Positions 1 through 8,456 of a DNA stretch of 64,000 nucleotides are shown in pieces. The stretch is from assembly GCA_017303395.1 (NCBI GenBank), contig JAFLBN010000015.1, positions 1-64,000 on the forward strand, given 5' to 3'. Numbering within the stretch: position 1 is the stretch's first letter; every line of letters begins with the position of its first letter. The notes under the pieces are model-generated. The model made no database searches. It was not told where the DNA came from and saw only the letters and a program-made list of their open reading frames with translations. Origin of the DNA: Chitinophagales bacterium (GTDB lineage: Bacteria; Bacteroidota; Bacteroidia; Chitinophagales; Chitinophagaceae). A program made the position numbers and the translations under genes.

Positions 1-446
1 GACCTTATGCAGTATCGCTGACGCACGACAATGAAGATGCAAAAGATTTGTTTCAGGAAACTATGATGCGCGCATTGCTCAACAGAGAGAAGTACCAGTT
101 TGGTACCAACCTGAAAGCATGGTTATATACCATTATGCGCAACATCTTCATCAACAATTACAGGAGGAACAAAAAATTCACTAAAGTAGCAGGTGATGCA
201 CCGTCTGAAAATGTAATGTACAATGCAGACAAAACTGCGTACAATGAAGGATGGCACAATGTAAGGCTCAGCGAAGTGAAGAAAGCAGTAGATGACCTGC
301 CACAGGTATTCCGTCTATCTTTCGAGCTGCACTATACAGGATACAAGTATCAGGAGATTGCAGACCTGCTGAACGAACCGTTGGGCACTATCAAAAGCCG
401 CATACATTTTGCCCGCAAAATGTTAATGTCAAAATTGGACAGGTAA
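1..446 (+). CDS. ECF-type RNA polymerase sigma factor, 5' end outside the window
   Basis: Group IV (ECF) sigma factor that directs RNA polymerase to a specific promoter set. The frame is open from base 3, so the true start lies upstream. Visible are the region 2 core (DLFQETMMRAL, then LKAWLYTIMRNIF and NNYRR) and region 4 (LPQVFRLSFELHYTGYKYQEIADLL, with the helix-turn-helix ending GTIKSRIHFARKML). The stop lies 29 bases before crtI on the same strand, so the two are probably co-transcribed. An ECF sigma factor beside crtI is common in Bacteroidota carotenoid loci; that it controls the crt genes here is inference. No anti-sigma gene is visible in the window. Confidence 0.93.
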   Translation, partial: PYAVSLTHDNEDAKDLFQETMMRALLNREKYQFGTNLKAWLYTIMRNIFINNYRRNKKFTKVAGDAPSENVMYNADKTAYNEGWHNVRLSEVKKAVDDLPQVFRLSFELHYTGYKYQEIADLLNEPLGTIKSRIHFARKMLMSKLDR

Positions 447-475
447 TATTTCTTAAATTTAATCGGTCCCCTGTA

Positions 476-1954
476 TTGGAAAAAGTAATAGTAATAGGAA
501 GTGGTTTTGCCGGTTTATCTGCCGCGTGTTTTCTGGCCCAACAGGGTGCAGATGTAACGGTTGTGGAGAAAAACGAGCAAGCCGGTGGCAGGGCAAGGGT
601 ATTCAGAAAGGATGGCTTCTTATTCGATATGGGCCCAAGCTGGTACTGGATGCCAGATATCTTCGAACGCTTTTTCAATCAGTTTGGTAAATCTGCCAAA
701 GACTATTACACACTAAAAAGGCTCGACCCTTCGTACCGTGTTTTCTGGGAAGATGAGATAGCTGATATTCCTGCCAACTTCACCGAACTACAGGCATTTT
801 TCGATGCCAAAGAACAAGGTGCAGGGCAAAAGCTGGAAGCCTTTATGAAAGAGGCTGCTTACAAATACGATGTAGGCATCAATAAGTTTGTACACAAACC
901 GGGCTTATCTATATTCGAATTCATGAACTGGGATGTATTGAGCTCCCTGTTCAAGATAGATATGTTTACCTCTATGCATAGTCATGTGCGTAGTTTCTTT
1001 AAACACCCCAAGCTGCTGCAGTTGGCAGAGTTTCCGATACTCTTCCTGGGCGCGTTGCCACAAAACACACCTGCGCTCTACAGCCTGATGAACTATGCCG
1101 ATATGAAACTGGGCACATGGTACCCTGATGGTGGTATGGGCAAGATTGTAGAAGGCATGTATGAACTGGCAAAGAGTCTGGGCGTACAATTCAAATTCAA
1201 CGAACCGGTACTTAAAATAAATGCATGGGGCACAGAAGCCACAGGTGTTACTACAGACTATGGCGTGTACCGCAGCGATGCAGTGGTTGTAGCCTGCGAT
1301 TATCACCATGCAGATAGTGAGCTGTTGCCTGATGAGTTTAAGAACTATACTGCAGACTATTGGGACAAGCGCAGCATGGCACCATCTTGCCTGCTATACT
1401 ATTTGGGCGTAAACAAAAAAGTAGATGGCCTACTGCACCACAATCTATTTTTTGATGCACCATTTGAAAAACACGCGGCAGATTTGTACACCACACCAAA
1501 GTGGCCTGAAAATCCGCTGATGTATGTTTGCTGTCCTTCTAAGACAGATGCTACGGTAGCACCCGAGGGTAGCGAAAACCTCTTTGTGCTGATACCTGTA
1601 GCGCCGGGCATGGAAGACAATGAAAGCATCAAAGAGCATTATTATAAAATCATCATGCGCAGGCTTGAAAAAAGACTGGGCACCAATATACAGGATGCGG
1701 TAGTATACAAACGTTGCTATGCACACAACGATTTTGTGGCAGACTACAACGCATTTAAAGGCAATGCATACGGGCTTGCCAACACACTGACGCAAACGGC
1801 CATCTTGAAGCCGTCTATCAAAAACAAGAAACTCATTAATCTGTACTATACCGGGCAGCTTACGGTGCCCGGGCCCGGTGTTCCGCCATCACTTATTTCG
1901 GGCGAAGTGGTGGCCAACCAATTATTGCAACAACTAAAACTAAAAACTACCTGA
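476..1954 (+). CDS. crtI: Phytoene desaturase CrtI
   Basis: FAD-dependent desaturase of the CrtI family, expected to turn phytoene into lycopene at the membrane. The N-terminal dinucleotide fold has GSGFAG at residues 8-13 followed by the acidic end of strand 2 (VVEK), then FDMGPSWYWMP, typical of CrtI. The C-terminal FAD motif reads YYTGQLTVPGPGVPPSLISG, the usual Bacteroidota CrtI form. Length of 492 residues is normal. It starts with TTG at 476; there is no in-frame ATG before the FAD motif. It is followed after 2 bases by crtB. The C-terminal motif differs from that of the second desaturase at 3353, so the two are probably not redundant. Confidence 0.93.
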   Translation: MEKVIVIGSGFAGLSAACFLAQQGADVTVVEKNEQAGGRARVFRKDGFLFDMGPSWYWMPDIFERFFNQFGKSAKDYYTLKRLDPSYRVFWEDEIADIPANFTELQAFFDAKEQGAGQKLEAFMKEAAYKYDVGINKFVHKPGLSIFEFMNWDVLSSLFKIDMFTSMHSHVRSFFKHPKLLQLAEFPILFLGALPQNTPALYSLMNYADMKLGTWYPDGGMGKIVEGMYELAKSLGVQFKFNEPVLKINAWGTEATGVTTDYGVYRSDAVVVACDYHHADSELLPDEFKNYTADYWDKRSMAPSCLLYYLGVNKKVDGLLHHNLFFDAPFEKHAADLYTTPKWPENPLMYVCCPSKTDATVAPEGSENLFVLIPVAPGMEDNESIKEHYYKIIMRRLEKRLGTNIQDAVVYKRCYAHNDFVADYNAFKGNAYGLANTLTQTAILKPSIKNKKLINLYYTGQLTVPGPGVPPSLISGEVVANQLLQQLKLKTT

Positions 1955-1956
1955 CT

Positions 1957-2796
1957 ATGATATCACTGTTCCATCAAGTGTGCCATGAGTGTAGTGAGGC
2001 TGTAACGAAGCGATACAGTACTTCGTTTTCCAGTGCTATCAAACTGCTGCATAAAGATTTGCGTGCGCCTATATTCGATATATATGGCTTTGTGCGCTTT
2101 GCAGATGAGATTGTAGATACTTTTCATGATTACGATAAAGAAACACTGCTGAATGATTTTGAAGCAGAAACATGGAAGTCCATCAAAACAGGTATCAGCC
2201 TCAATCCTATCCTGCATAGCTTTCAGCATGTGGTACGCAAATACAATATACCACACGAGCTCATAGTTGCCTTCCTGCACAGTATGCGTCTGGATCTGAA
2301 CAAGACAGACTACAAAACAGTACACGAACTGAACGAATATGTATATGGTTCGGCAGAGGTAGTTGGCCTGATGTGCCTGTGTGTTTTCTGCGAAGGAGAC
2401 ATGCAGCAATACGAAGCATTGAAAGGAGAAGCAAGAAGCCTTGGCGCTGCATTTCAGAAGATAAACTTCTTGCGCGATATACAAGCTGATTACAACAACC
2501 TGAATCGCACCTACTTCCCCGACTTCGATTTCTATCGCTTCGACCAGCATACAAAACAGCGCATAGAAGAGGATATTGAAAAAGACTTTGCCGCTGCATT
2601 GGAAGGCATCCGCAAACTACCGTGGAAAGCACGCTTTGGTGTGTACACCGCTTACAGATACTACTATGCACTGTTCGAAAAAATAAAGAGCATGCAACCC
2701 GCGCGTGTATTGCAGCAGCGTGTTCGTGTACCAGATTATCAAAAAGCATTCATCATCTTTTCGGCGAGCCTCAACAACCGCCTGAATATGATATAA
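1957..2796 (+). CDS. crtB: Phytoene synthase CrtB
   Basis: Condenses two geranylgeranyl diphosphates to phytoene, the first committed step of C40 carotenoid synthesis. Both aspartate-rich Mg-diphosphate motifs of trans-isoprenyl diphosphate synthases are present: DEIVD at residues 50-54 and DIQAD at 174-178, the latter followed by NLNRTYFP, a phytoene/squalene synthase signature. Length of 279 residues is normal. The ATG lies 2 bases after the crtI stop, so translation is probably coupled. A C30 squalene-type activity is less likely given the crtI and idi neighbours. Confidence 0.94.
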   Translation: MISLFHQVCHECSEAVTKRYSTSFSSAIKLLHKDLRAPIFDIYGFVRFADEIVDTFHDYDKETLLNDFEAETWKSIKTGISLNPILHSFQHVVRKYNIPHELIVAFLHSMRLDLNKTDYKTVHELNEYVYGSAEVVGLMCLCVFCEGDMQQYEALKGEARSLGAAFQKINFLRDIQADYNNLNRTYFPDFDFYRFDQHTKQRIEEDIEKDFAAALEGIRKLPWKARFGVYTAYRYYYALFEKIKSMQPARVLQQRVRVPDYQKAFIIFSASLNNRLNMI

Positions 2797-2808
2797 AAAC
2801 TGAGGAGT

Positions 2809-3348
2809 ATGTTGTACGATAAAAACAACGTGATAGTTGTAAACGAGAAAGACGAATGGTTGGGCTCAATGGAGAAACTTCTGGCTCATAAAGAAGGTGT
2901 ACTGCACAGAGCGTTTTCTGTATTCGTAGTGAATGATAAAAACGAATTGTTGTTGCAACAACGTGCAGAAGGCAAATACCACTCAGGCGGACTGTGGAGC
3001 AATACTTGTTGCTCTCACCCTGCACCGGGCGAAAGTACTACTGCGGCAGCACACAGAAGGCTGCAGGAAGAAATGGGCTTTGACTGCGACATCGAAAAAA
3101 TATTTGAACTCCGTTATAAATCAGACGTAGGAAACGGGCTGATAGAAAATGAGTACGACCACATTTACATAGGCTACCACAACGGCACAGCAAAGCTCAA
3201 CAGCAGCGAAGCAAAGGATGCGAAGTTTGTAGGCTTAGAAGAATTGATGAGCTGGATGAAGAAAGAGCCACAGGCATTCACTGCATGGTTTCATCTTGCA
3301 ATGCCAAGGTTTATAGACTACCTTACACAACAAGAAAAAGCTGCCTGA
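2809..3348 (+). CDS. idi: Type I isopentenyl-diphosphate isomerase
   Basis: Interconverts isopentenyl and dimethylallyl diphosphate, feeding prenyl precursors to the carotenoid pathway. The Nudix fold is complete: the catalytic Cys is in NTCCSHP (Cys67) and the metal/catalytic glutamates are in ENEYDH (Glu113, Glu115); AHRRLQEEMGF fits the Nudix box. Length of 179 residues is typical. It sits 12 bases after crtB and 4 bases before the crtD-like gene, so precursor supply and pigment synthesis are in one operon. Confidence 0.94.
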   Translation: MLYDKNNVIVVNEKDEWLGSMEKLLAHKEGVLHRAFSVFVVNDKNELLLQQRAEGKYHSGGLWSNTCCSHPAPGESTTAAAHRRLQEEMGFDCDIEKIFELRYKSDVGNGLIENEYDHIYIGYHNGTAKLNSSEAKDAKFVGLEELMSWMKKEPQAFTAWFHLAMPRFIDYLTQQEKAA

Positions 3349-3352
3349 TATT

Positions 3353-4831
3353 TTGAGTACTCCATCCAAGAAAGCCATCATCATAGGTTCTGGGATAGCA
3401 GGGCTTGCAAGTGCTGCAAGGCTTGCATCAAGAGGATATGATGTACACGTATTTGAGAAAAATGATTTCTTCGGTGGCAAGTTGGCACTGCATGTACAGG
3501 ATGGCTATGCCTTCGATATGGGTCCTTCTATCTTTACACAACCTTTTGTACTGGAAGACCTCTTCAATTTCTGTGGCAAAAAATTCAGCGATTATTTCCG
3601 CTACCAGAATCTCAGTGTTAACACACATAATTTCTTTAACGACGGAACTGTAATACATGCCTACAAAGGCAAAGAAAAGTTTGTAGCTGAGATACGTGAG
3701 AAATTGCAGATAGATACATCGCGCCTTGAAAGCTATCTGCTGGAAGCGGAGCGCATGTATAATGATATAGGCAAGATATTTCTTGACGAGCATATACACG
3801 ACCTGCAAACATGGACAACAGCACGCATACCTAAAGCATTGAAATCGCTGAAGTGGCAATACTTGCTGAAGTCTATGCACGACTATCATCAGCAAAAGCT
3901 GCAACATCCCAAGTTGGTGCAGATGTTCGACAGGTTTGCAACCTACAATGGTTCCAATCCTTTTGAAGCACCTGCCATGCTGAGCATGATAGCGCACCTG
4001 GAAATGAACGATGGCGCATATTACCCCGAAGGTGGTATGATAAGCATACCTAATGCTGTGTACAAACTATGCAACGACTTGGGCGTTCAGTTTCATTTCA
4101 ATAGCAAAGTAGAACGGATCATACTGGAAGGCAACAAAGCAACGGGCATCGTTACAAACGGCAAAGAGCATCGTTGTGATATTGTAGTAACAAACAGCGA
4201 TGTATTTTACAGTTATTACGACTTGCTGCAAGACAAAGAAAAAGGAAGCAGCATCGGCAAGATGGAGCGCAGTACAAGTGCAATGATTTTTTATTGGGGT
4301 ATCAACAAAGAGTACAAGCAACTAGGCCTGCACAATCTTTTCTTTTCAGACGACTACAAAGAAGAGTTTGACCATATCTGCAAACACAAGAAGCCTTACG
4401 AAGACGCCACCATCTATATCAACATCACATCAAAGATGGAACCTCAACATGCACCTGCAGGTTGCGAAAACTGGTTTGTGTTTGTGAACAAACCTGCAAT
4501 AGTAGAAGCTAATGAAGATAAAGTAACGGCCGAGATAAGAAAGCATACGATTGCTAAACTTAGCCGATTGCTTGGGGAGGATATTACACCGCATATAGCT
4601 ACAGAGCATACACTTACGCCAACATCTATACAAAGCCGTACAAATAGCTATTTGGGTGCATTATACGGCACAGCATCCAACAATAAGATGGCTGCTTTCA
4701 AGCGACATAGCAATGTATCATCTCAATACAAGGGATTGTACTTTGCAGGTGGTAGTGTACACCCGGGTGGTGGCATACCACTATGCCTGCGCTCTGCTAA
4801 ACTTGCAGTAGATAAAATTCTTACAGCTTAG
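3353..4831 (+). CDS. crtD: CrtD-like carotenoid 3,4-desaturase (second CrtI-family enzyme)
   Basis: FAD-dependent carotenoid desaturase paralogous to the crtI product. The N-terminus carries GSGIAGLASA, then FDMGPSIFTQP, and the C-terminus has FAGGSVHPGGGIPLCLRSAK; this last motif is the one seen in CrtD-type 1-hydroxycarotenoid 3,4-desaturases and related late-step enzymes rather than in phytoene desaturase. It starts with TTG at 3353, 4 bases after idi. No CrtC/CruF hydratase, lycopene cyclase or hydroxylase gene is in the window, so the exact substrate cannot be fixed; a carotenoid ketolase/oxygenase of the same superfamily is the main alternative. Its stop codon overlaps the stop of the convergent gene by 4 bases. 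Confidence 0.8.
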   Translation: MSTPSKKAIIIGSGIAGLASAARLASRGYDVHVFEKNDFFGGKLALHVQDGYAFDMGPSIFTQPFVLEDLFNFCGKKFSDYFRYQNLSVNTHNFFNDGTVIHAYKGKEKFVAEIREKLQIDTSRLESYLLEAERMYNDIGKIFLDEHIHDLQTWTTARIPKALKSLKWQYLLKSMHDYHQQKLQHPKLVQMFDRFATYNGSNPFEAPAMLSMIAHLEMNDGAYYPEGGMISIPNAVYKLCNDLGVQFHFNSKVERIILEGNKATGIVTNGKEHRCDIVVTNSDVFYSYYDLLQDKEKGSSIGKMERSTSAMIFYWGINKEYKQLGLHNLFFSDDYKEEFDHICKHKKPYEDATIYINITSKMEPQHAPAGCENWFVFVNKPAIVEANEDKVTAEIRKHTIAKLSRLLGEDITPHIATEHTLTPTSIQSRTNSYLGALYGTASNNKMAAFKRHSNVSSQYKGLYFAGGSVHPGGGIPLCLRSAKLAVDKILTA

Positions 4832-6270
4832 TTTTCGTAACAACCAATATCAGGTGTAGAAGGATCGCGTGGCTTACCGTCCAAATCGCTTGTTACAGCA
4901 GGCGTTAATGGCAGCCCCTTTGCTATAGCCGGCGAGCCTGATTTGAGTCTGAAATTGAATGTCTGATAATTCTCGAACTGCGGATCCTGATTCAGTATAC
5001 AATTAGTCACTACAGCATCAGATGATAATGCCTCTGCATTTTTTATCAGACAATTATTCAGACTTACATTAAACATAGTGTTACCACGCTTCTTGATAAA
5101 ACATTCATTCTCTAAAGAGCCCCAGATAATACAGTTATCTAGCTGTGCAACTAAGTTACCGGCCACATAGCTTACGTCATCAATATCCCTGTAGTTTATC
5201 AATGCCAATACAGGATTATCTATATGGCTTATTTTATTGCTGCTGTATGTTATCAGATCGCAATGTCGTAGAACGTATCTACCACCCTCGAAAGTAGCCA
5301 ATGCCTGTGCTCCACATGCATTTATCAAACAGTTTTCTGCAAACAAAGAACTACCAAACGCCAATATACCATATCCAATAGAATTCTCAACAACGCAGTT
5401 GCGCATAGTTAGCATAGGTGTAGGAGCTCCAACAGTATCAGCATTTAGTTGTATAGCTGCGGGAGAAAACACGCCATTGCCCAGTTTTGTGCTGTTACCA
5501 CAGTTGCGTAGTATCACATAGTTCATCAGGTTGTCGTGGCTTGTTTTGTTGAAGTACAAACCACCCCATTCACCAGGATAACCTACGTTGCCAAAATATT
5601 TCCTGTCCAATCTGTCTCCCAGAAATATGATACTGTCTTTCTTTGTACCTACTGCATTCAGCGTTCCCCATATCAACAATCGGCTGTCTGCATGTACATA
5701 TATTCTACAGCCTGCAGGTATTGTCAGCGTTTGTCCTTCGTCAATTAGTGCATTGTTGATGATAACATATGGCTTATCTGTTTTCCATGTCTGTGTCTTC
5801 ATCACACTATCGCGTATGTAGTAGGCATTCTGTCCGTATGCCATAAACGGTATAGAAAACTCTTTACCGTTCATAGTAGCCGTCAGCTTATCTTCTACCA
5901 CAAAAGGTGTGTTAGCATTAGTAGGGTCTATATTCACCGTTGCAAAAACATACATACTGTCCTTTGCTGCCAGCTCTACGTTCGATACATCATTGCCTGA
6001 TATACCATTAACATTCAGCTTGAAGTATGATGCACCACCCGATTGTAACCTGATATTACTGATGTTTACTTTCTGGTCTTGCGGATTGTAAATCTTTACC
6101 TGTGCCGTATAGCTGCCCATGGTTGTAAACACGGTATCAAAGTTGAGCGTATCAACAGAAAACCTCAACTCACCACCTGCATTCAGGAACTTTTCTTTTT
6201 TGCACGATGTATTAAAAACAGTCATCAATGCTATAAAAAACAAAATGATGCCGGTCGTATATCTATTCAT
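4828..6270 (-). CDS. Surface lipoprotein with a predicted right-handed beta-helix
   Basis: Starts with a lipoprotein signal: hydrophobic IILFFIALMTVF and lipobox NTSC before a Lys-rich start (CKKEKF), so it is probably anchored in the outer membrane. The first part (about residues 30-130) looks like a beta-sandwich; residues of about 150-440 contain repeated short turns with N/G/C-rich rungs (VILRNCG, MRNCVVEN, AENCLINACG, LDNCIIWG, LNNCLIKNA), typical of parallel beta-helix proteins. The end (SDLDGKPRDP, DIGCYEN) matches the end of choice-of-anchor Q-type proteins. No catalytic residues could be assigned. It faces crtD convergently with overlapping stops and is divergent from the gene at 6376. 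Confidence 0.82.
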   Translation of the reverse strand: MNRYTTGIILFFIALMTVFNTSCKKEKFLNAGGELRFSVDTLNFDTVFTTMGSYTAQVKIYNPQDQKVNISNIRLQSGGASYFKLNVNGISGNDVSNVELAAKDSMYVFATVNIDPTNANTPFVVEDKLTATMNGKEFSIPFMAYGQNAYYIRDSVMKTQTWKTDKPYVIINNALIDEGQTLTIPAGCRIYVHADSRLLIWGTLNAVGTKKDSIIFLGDRLDRKYFGNVGYPGEWGGLYFNKTSHDNLMNYVILRNCGNSTKLGNGVFSPAAIQLNADTVGAPTPMLTMRNCVVENSIGYGILAFGSSLFAENCLINACGAQALATFEGGRYVLRHCDLITYSSNKISHIDNPVLALINYRDIDDVSYVAGNLVAQLDNCIIWGSLENECFIKKRGNTMFNVSLNNCLIKNAEALSSDAVVTNCILNQDPQFENYQTFNFRLKSGSPAIAKGLPLTPAVTSDLDGKPRDPSTPDIGCYEN

Positions 6271-6336
6271 CTGGTATTATCAGGATTTGCTAAATCTATA
6301 AACGTAAATATCCATCATTTATTTTAAACATTCAGC

Positions 6337-6367
6337 TTTGCTTTGCCACATCCAGCCATTACTTTTG
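6337..6367 (+). promoter_or_regulatory. Bacteroidota-type promoter, exact consensus
   Basis: TTTG at 6337-6340, a 19-base spacer and TACTTTTG at 6360-6367 match the Bacteroidota sigma-70 pattern (TTTG, N19, TAnnTTTG) exactly. The ATG of the downstream gene is at 6376, only 8 bases after the -7 element, so the transcript should start within a few bases of the start codon. Transcription start is inferred, not measured. Confidence 0.75.
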
Positions 6368-6375
6368 CCCTTTGT

Positions 6376-7170
6376 ATGGCATGTATCACGTTGTTATCAG
6401 ACTTTGGCCTGCAAGATGCCGCAGTGGCATCTGTTAAAGGCTTGCTGTTTCAACATGCCCCTGCACTGCCTGTGTTCGATATATCGCACATGGCAGAGCC
6501 CTACCACATGCAGCAGGCAAGCTACCTACTCAAAATGGCCTATGGCAATTTCCCGGAAGGCAGCTTTCATATAGTGCTGTGCGATGTGTATCATGTAGCC
6601 AAGCCTACTATGGTATTGTGTATGAAAGACGGGCACTATTTCCTGACTCCTGACAATGGTATTGTACCGCTTGCCTTCTTTAATAAATACGATGCTGCAT
6701 GGCGCTGCTACGATATGGCAGAAGGACAGAATATTAATGACTGGGTTAATCAGGCAGCAAACATCATTAGGCGAGTTAGCGAGGCTACAGACATCAATGC
6801 ACTGGGCTACGAGCAGCATACTATGAGCAACAAGCTGGTGCACTGGCAGCCAACACTTGTCGGCAATACACTAGAGTGTCATGTAATGCATATAGACAGG
6901 TTTGAGAATGTAATTGTAAACCTTACTAAAGAAACATTTGAAAACAGCAGGCGTGGCCGTAATTTCCGTATACAGTTTGCACGCCATACTGTTACAGAAA
7001 TAAGTAACGGGTATGCAGATGTGCGGATGGATGATATACTTTGCTGGTTCAACAGCACAGGACATTTAGAGATTGCCATTAATCGCGGCAAGGCTGCCAG
7101 TATGCTGGGGCTGAAGCTTGATAAAGAAAAACACCTGCTATACACAACTATTAAAATAGATTTTGAATGA
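6376..7170 (+). CDS. SAM hydroxide adenosyltransferase (DUF62 family)
   Basis: Member of the family that hydrolyses S-adenosylmethionine to adenosine and methionine, related to fluorinases. The N-terminus ITLLSDFGLQD is the family SAM-binding start, and DISHMAEPYHMQQASYLL and LTPDNGIVPLAF are further family motifs. The C-terminal half has the beta-barrel pattern (VIVNLTKETF, YADVRMDD). A TTG at 6343 would add 11 residues, but the -7 promoter element lies between it and the ATG, so ATG 6376 is preferred. The ABM gene overlaps by 4 bases (ATGA). Why cells need this activity is not settled. Confidence 0.88.
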   Translation: MACITLLSDFGLQDAAVASVKGLLFQHAPALPVFDISHMAEPYHMQQASYLLKMAYGNFPEGSFHIVLCDVYHVAKPTMVLCMKDGHYFLTPDNGIVPLAFFNKYDAAWRCYDMAEGQNINDWVNQAANIIRRVSEATDINALGYEQHTMSNKLVHWQPTLVGNTLECHVMHIDRFENVIVNLTKETFENSRRGRNFRIQFARHTVTEISNGYADVRMDDILCWFNSTGHLEIAINRGKAASMLGLKLDKEKHLLYTTIKIDFE

Positions 7171-7463
7171 TCGTACGCATTGTACAAATGACATTTGAAC
7201 CAGGCAGTGTTGGTGATTTCCTTGCATTGTTTGAAGAGCGTAAACAACTGATTCGCCACTTTGAAGGGTGCAAGCATCTGGAACTATGGCAAGATGCACA
7301 TGCATCTAACGTATTCTTCACTTACAGCATGTGGGATAGCGAGGAACACCTGAATCACTACAGGTTTTCAGAACTGTTTAAAGATACATGGGCACGTACC
7401 AAAGCACTGTTTGCAGATAAGCCACAGGCATGGAGTGTAAACAAACGAATGATAATAGAATAA
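7167..7463 (+). CDS. ABM-domain small protein (putative quinol monooxygenase-like)
   Basis: 98-residue protein of the antibiotic biosynthesis monooxygenase (ABM) ferredoxin-like fold. The start MIVRIVQMTFEPG, the CKHLELWQD strand and the SMWDSEEHLNHYR stretch fit the family, in which a dimer forms the active pocket; members include quinol oxygenases and haem-degrading enzymes. No cofactor site can be read. Its ATG overlaps the TGA of the SAM hydroxide adenosyltransferase (ATGA), which implies translational coupling and possibly shared function, though none is known. Confidence 0.82.
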   Translation: MIVRIVQMTFEPGSVGDFLALFEERKQLIRHFEGCKHLELWQDAHASNVFFTYSMWDSEEHLNHYRFSELFKDTWARTKALFADKPQAWSVNKRMIIE

Positions 7464-7465
7464 GA

Positions 7466-7487
7466 AACGGGGCCGATGAGCCCCGTT
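7466..7487. terminator. Hairpin between convergent genes
   Basis: Perfect 8-bp stem, AACGGGGC (7466-7473) with GCCCCGTT (7480-7487), 6-base loop. It lies between the ABM gene and the convergent HIT gene and probably stops transcription from both sides. T-tracts are weak on both strands. Confidence 0.55.
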
Positions 7488-7492
7488 ATCAT

Positions 7493-7885
7493 TTACATAT
7501 TATTGATGATTGTTTGCTGAATTTGTTTGAACTGTTCTTCGTTCAGTTTCAGTTTATCGCGGGTAAAGTTCAAATCGTCTGCATTATTGATAGGTACCAG
7601 GTGCATATGTGCATGCGGCACTTCCAGCCCTATCACACTGATGCCACATCTGTTGCAATCAAACGATTTCTCAATAGCCTTGGCAATAGGTTTTGCAAAC
7701 AGTAACCATTTTGCAAGGTATTCATCGCTGACATCAAAAAACTTGTCTGTTTCTACTTTGGGCACTACCAATACATGCCCTTCAGCCATCGGGAAGATGT
7801 CCAGAAATGCAAAGAACATATCATCTTCCGCTATCTTGTAAGATGATATTTCGCCTGCTATTATCTTGCTGAATATTGTAGCCAT
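7493..7885 (-). CDS. HIT-family nucleotide hydrolase
   Basis: Histidine-triad protein of 130 residues, a purine nucleoside phosphoramidase/AMP-lysine hydrolase type of enzyme. The catalytic triad motif HAHMHLV is at residues 91-97, preceded by the family core HVLVVPK (37-43) and the N-terminal TIFSKIIAGEI. Two cysteines (CNRC, 77-80) are present; a zinc site as in some HINT proteins is possible but not shown. Its ATG overlaps the stop of greA by one base (TAATG), so the two are probably translated together. Confidence 0.94.
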   Translation of the reverse strand: MATIFSKIIAGEISSYKIAEDDMFFAFLDIFPMAEGHVLVVPKVETDKFFDVSDEYLAKWLLFAKPIAKAIEKSFDCNRCGISVIGLEVPHAHMHLVPINNADDLNFTRDKLKLNEEQFKQIQQTIINNM

Positions 7886-8358
7886 TATGCAGAGATGCTT
7901 TCTACTTTAAATTTCATTACACCATTTGGCACAGATATTTCTGCAACCTCACCTACTTTTTTACCTAACAGCCCTTTACCAATTGGCGAAGTGATAGATA
8001 TTTTACCTGCTTTCAGATCTGCTTCTGTTTCAGATACCAGTTGATATTCAACTACCTTTTTGGTACCCATATTAGTCAGCTTTACTCGACTGAGGATAGA
8101 CACCTTGCTCATGTCAAGATCTTTGGCATCGATAACCCTTGCCGTGGCAATTGCATTCTCCAGTTGCGCAATTTTAGCCTCATGATAGCCTTGTGCTTCT
8201 TTAGCGGCATCATACTCGGCATTTTCCTTTAAGTCGCCTTTTTCGCGTGCTTCTGAAATAGCACGTGCTATTTCAGCACGTCCCGAAGTCTTCAGTTGTG
8301 TCAGTTCTTCCCTCATTTGTTCCAAAGTCTCTTTGGTAACATAATTTACTCCTGCCAT
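7885..8358 (-). CDS. greA: Transcript cleavage factor GreA
   Basis: Rescues backtracked RNA polymerase by stimulating transcript cleavage. The N-terminal coiled coil holds the tip acidic motif (KGDLKENAEYDAAKEAQ, with D and E of the DxxxE tip), and the C-terminal globular domain ends in FKVESISA, with the conserved SPIGKGLLGKKVGE. Length of 157 residues matches the family. It is the first gene of a two-gene unit with the HIT gene and has its own upstream region, since a strong terminator separates it from the PorV-like gene. Confidence 0.96.
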   Translation of the reverse strand: MAGVNYVTKETLEQMREELTQLKTSGRAEIARAISEAREKGDLKENAEYDAAKEAQGYHEAKIAQLENAIATARVIDAKDLDMSKVSILSRVKLTNMGTKKVVEYQLVSETEADLKAGKISITSPIGKGLLGKKVGEVAEISVPNGVMKFKVESISA

Positions 8359-8392
8359 GCGCTGTAAACTTTACATTATTAATTGAAATCAG

Positions 8393-8431
8393 AAAAAAAT
8401 ACAACGCTTCTGTTTTTAGCAGAAGCGTTGT
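8393..8431 (-). terminator. Rho-independent terminator of the porV-like operon
   Basis: 12-bp perfect stem (plus-strand arms 8401-8412 and 8420-8431, 7-base loop). On the minus strand it is followed by a run of seven T (A-run at 8393-8399). It lies 26 bases after the stop of the PorV-like gene and ahead of greA. Confidence 0.9.
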
Positions 8432-8456
8432 GTATTCAAAAATAAGGAATTTTCGA

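Noticed and set aside
476-4831. The two CrtI-family genes as a simple duplication
   Set aside because: Their C-terminal FAD motifs differ (GPGVPPSLISG versus HPGGGIPLCLRSA), matching separate subfamilies.
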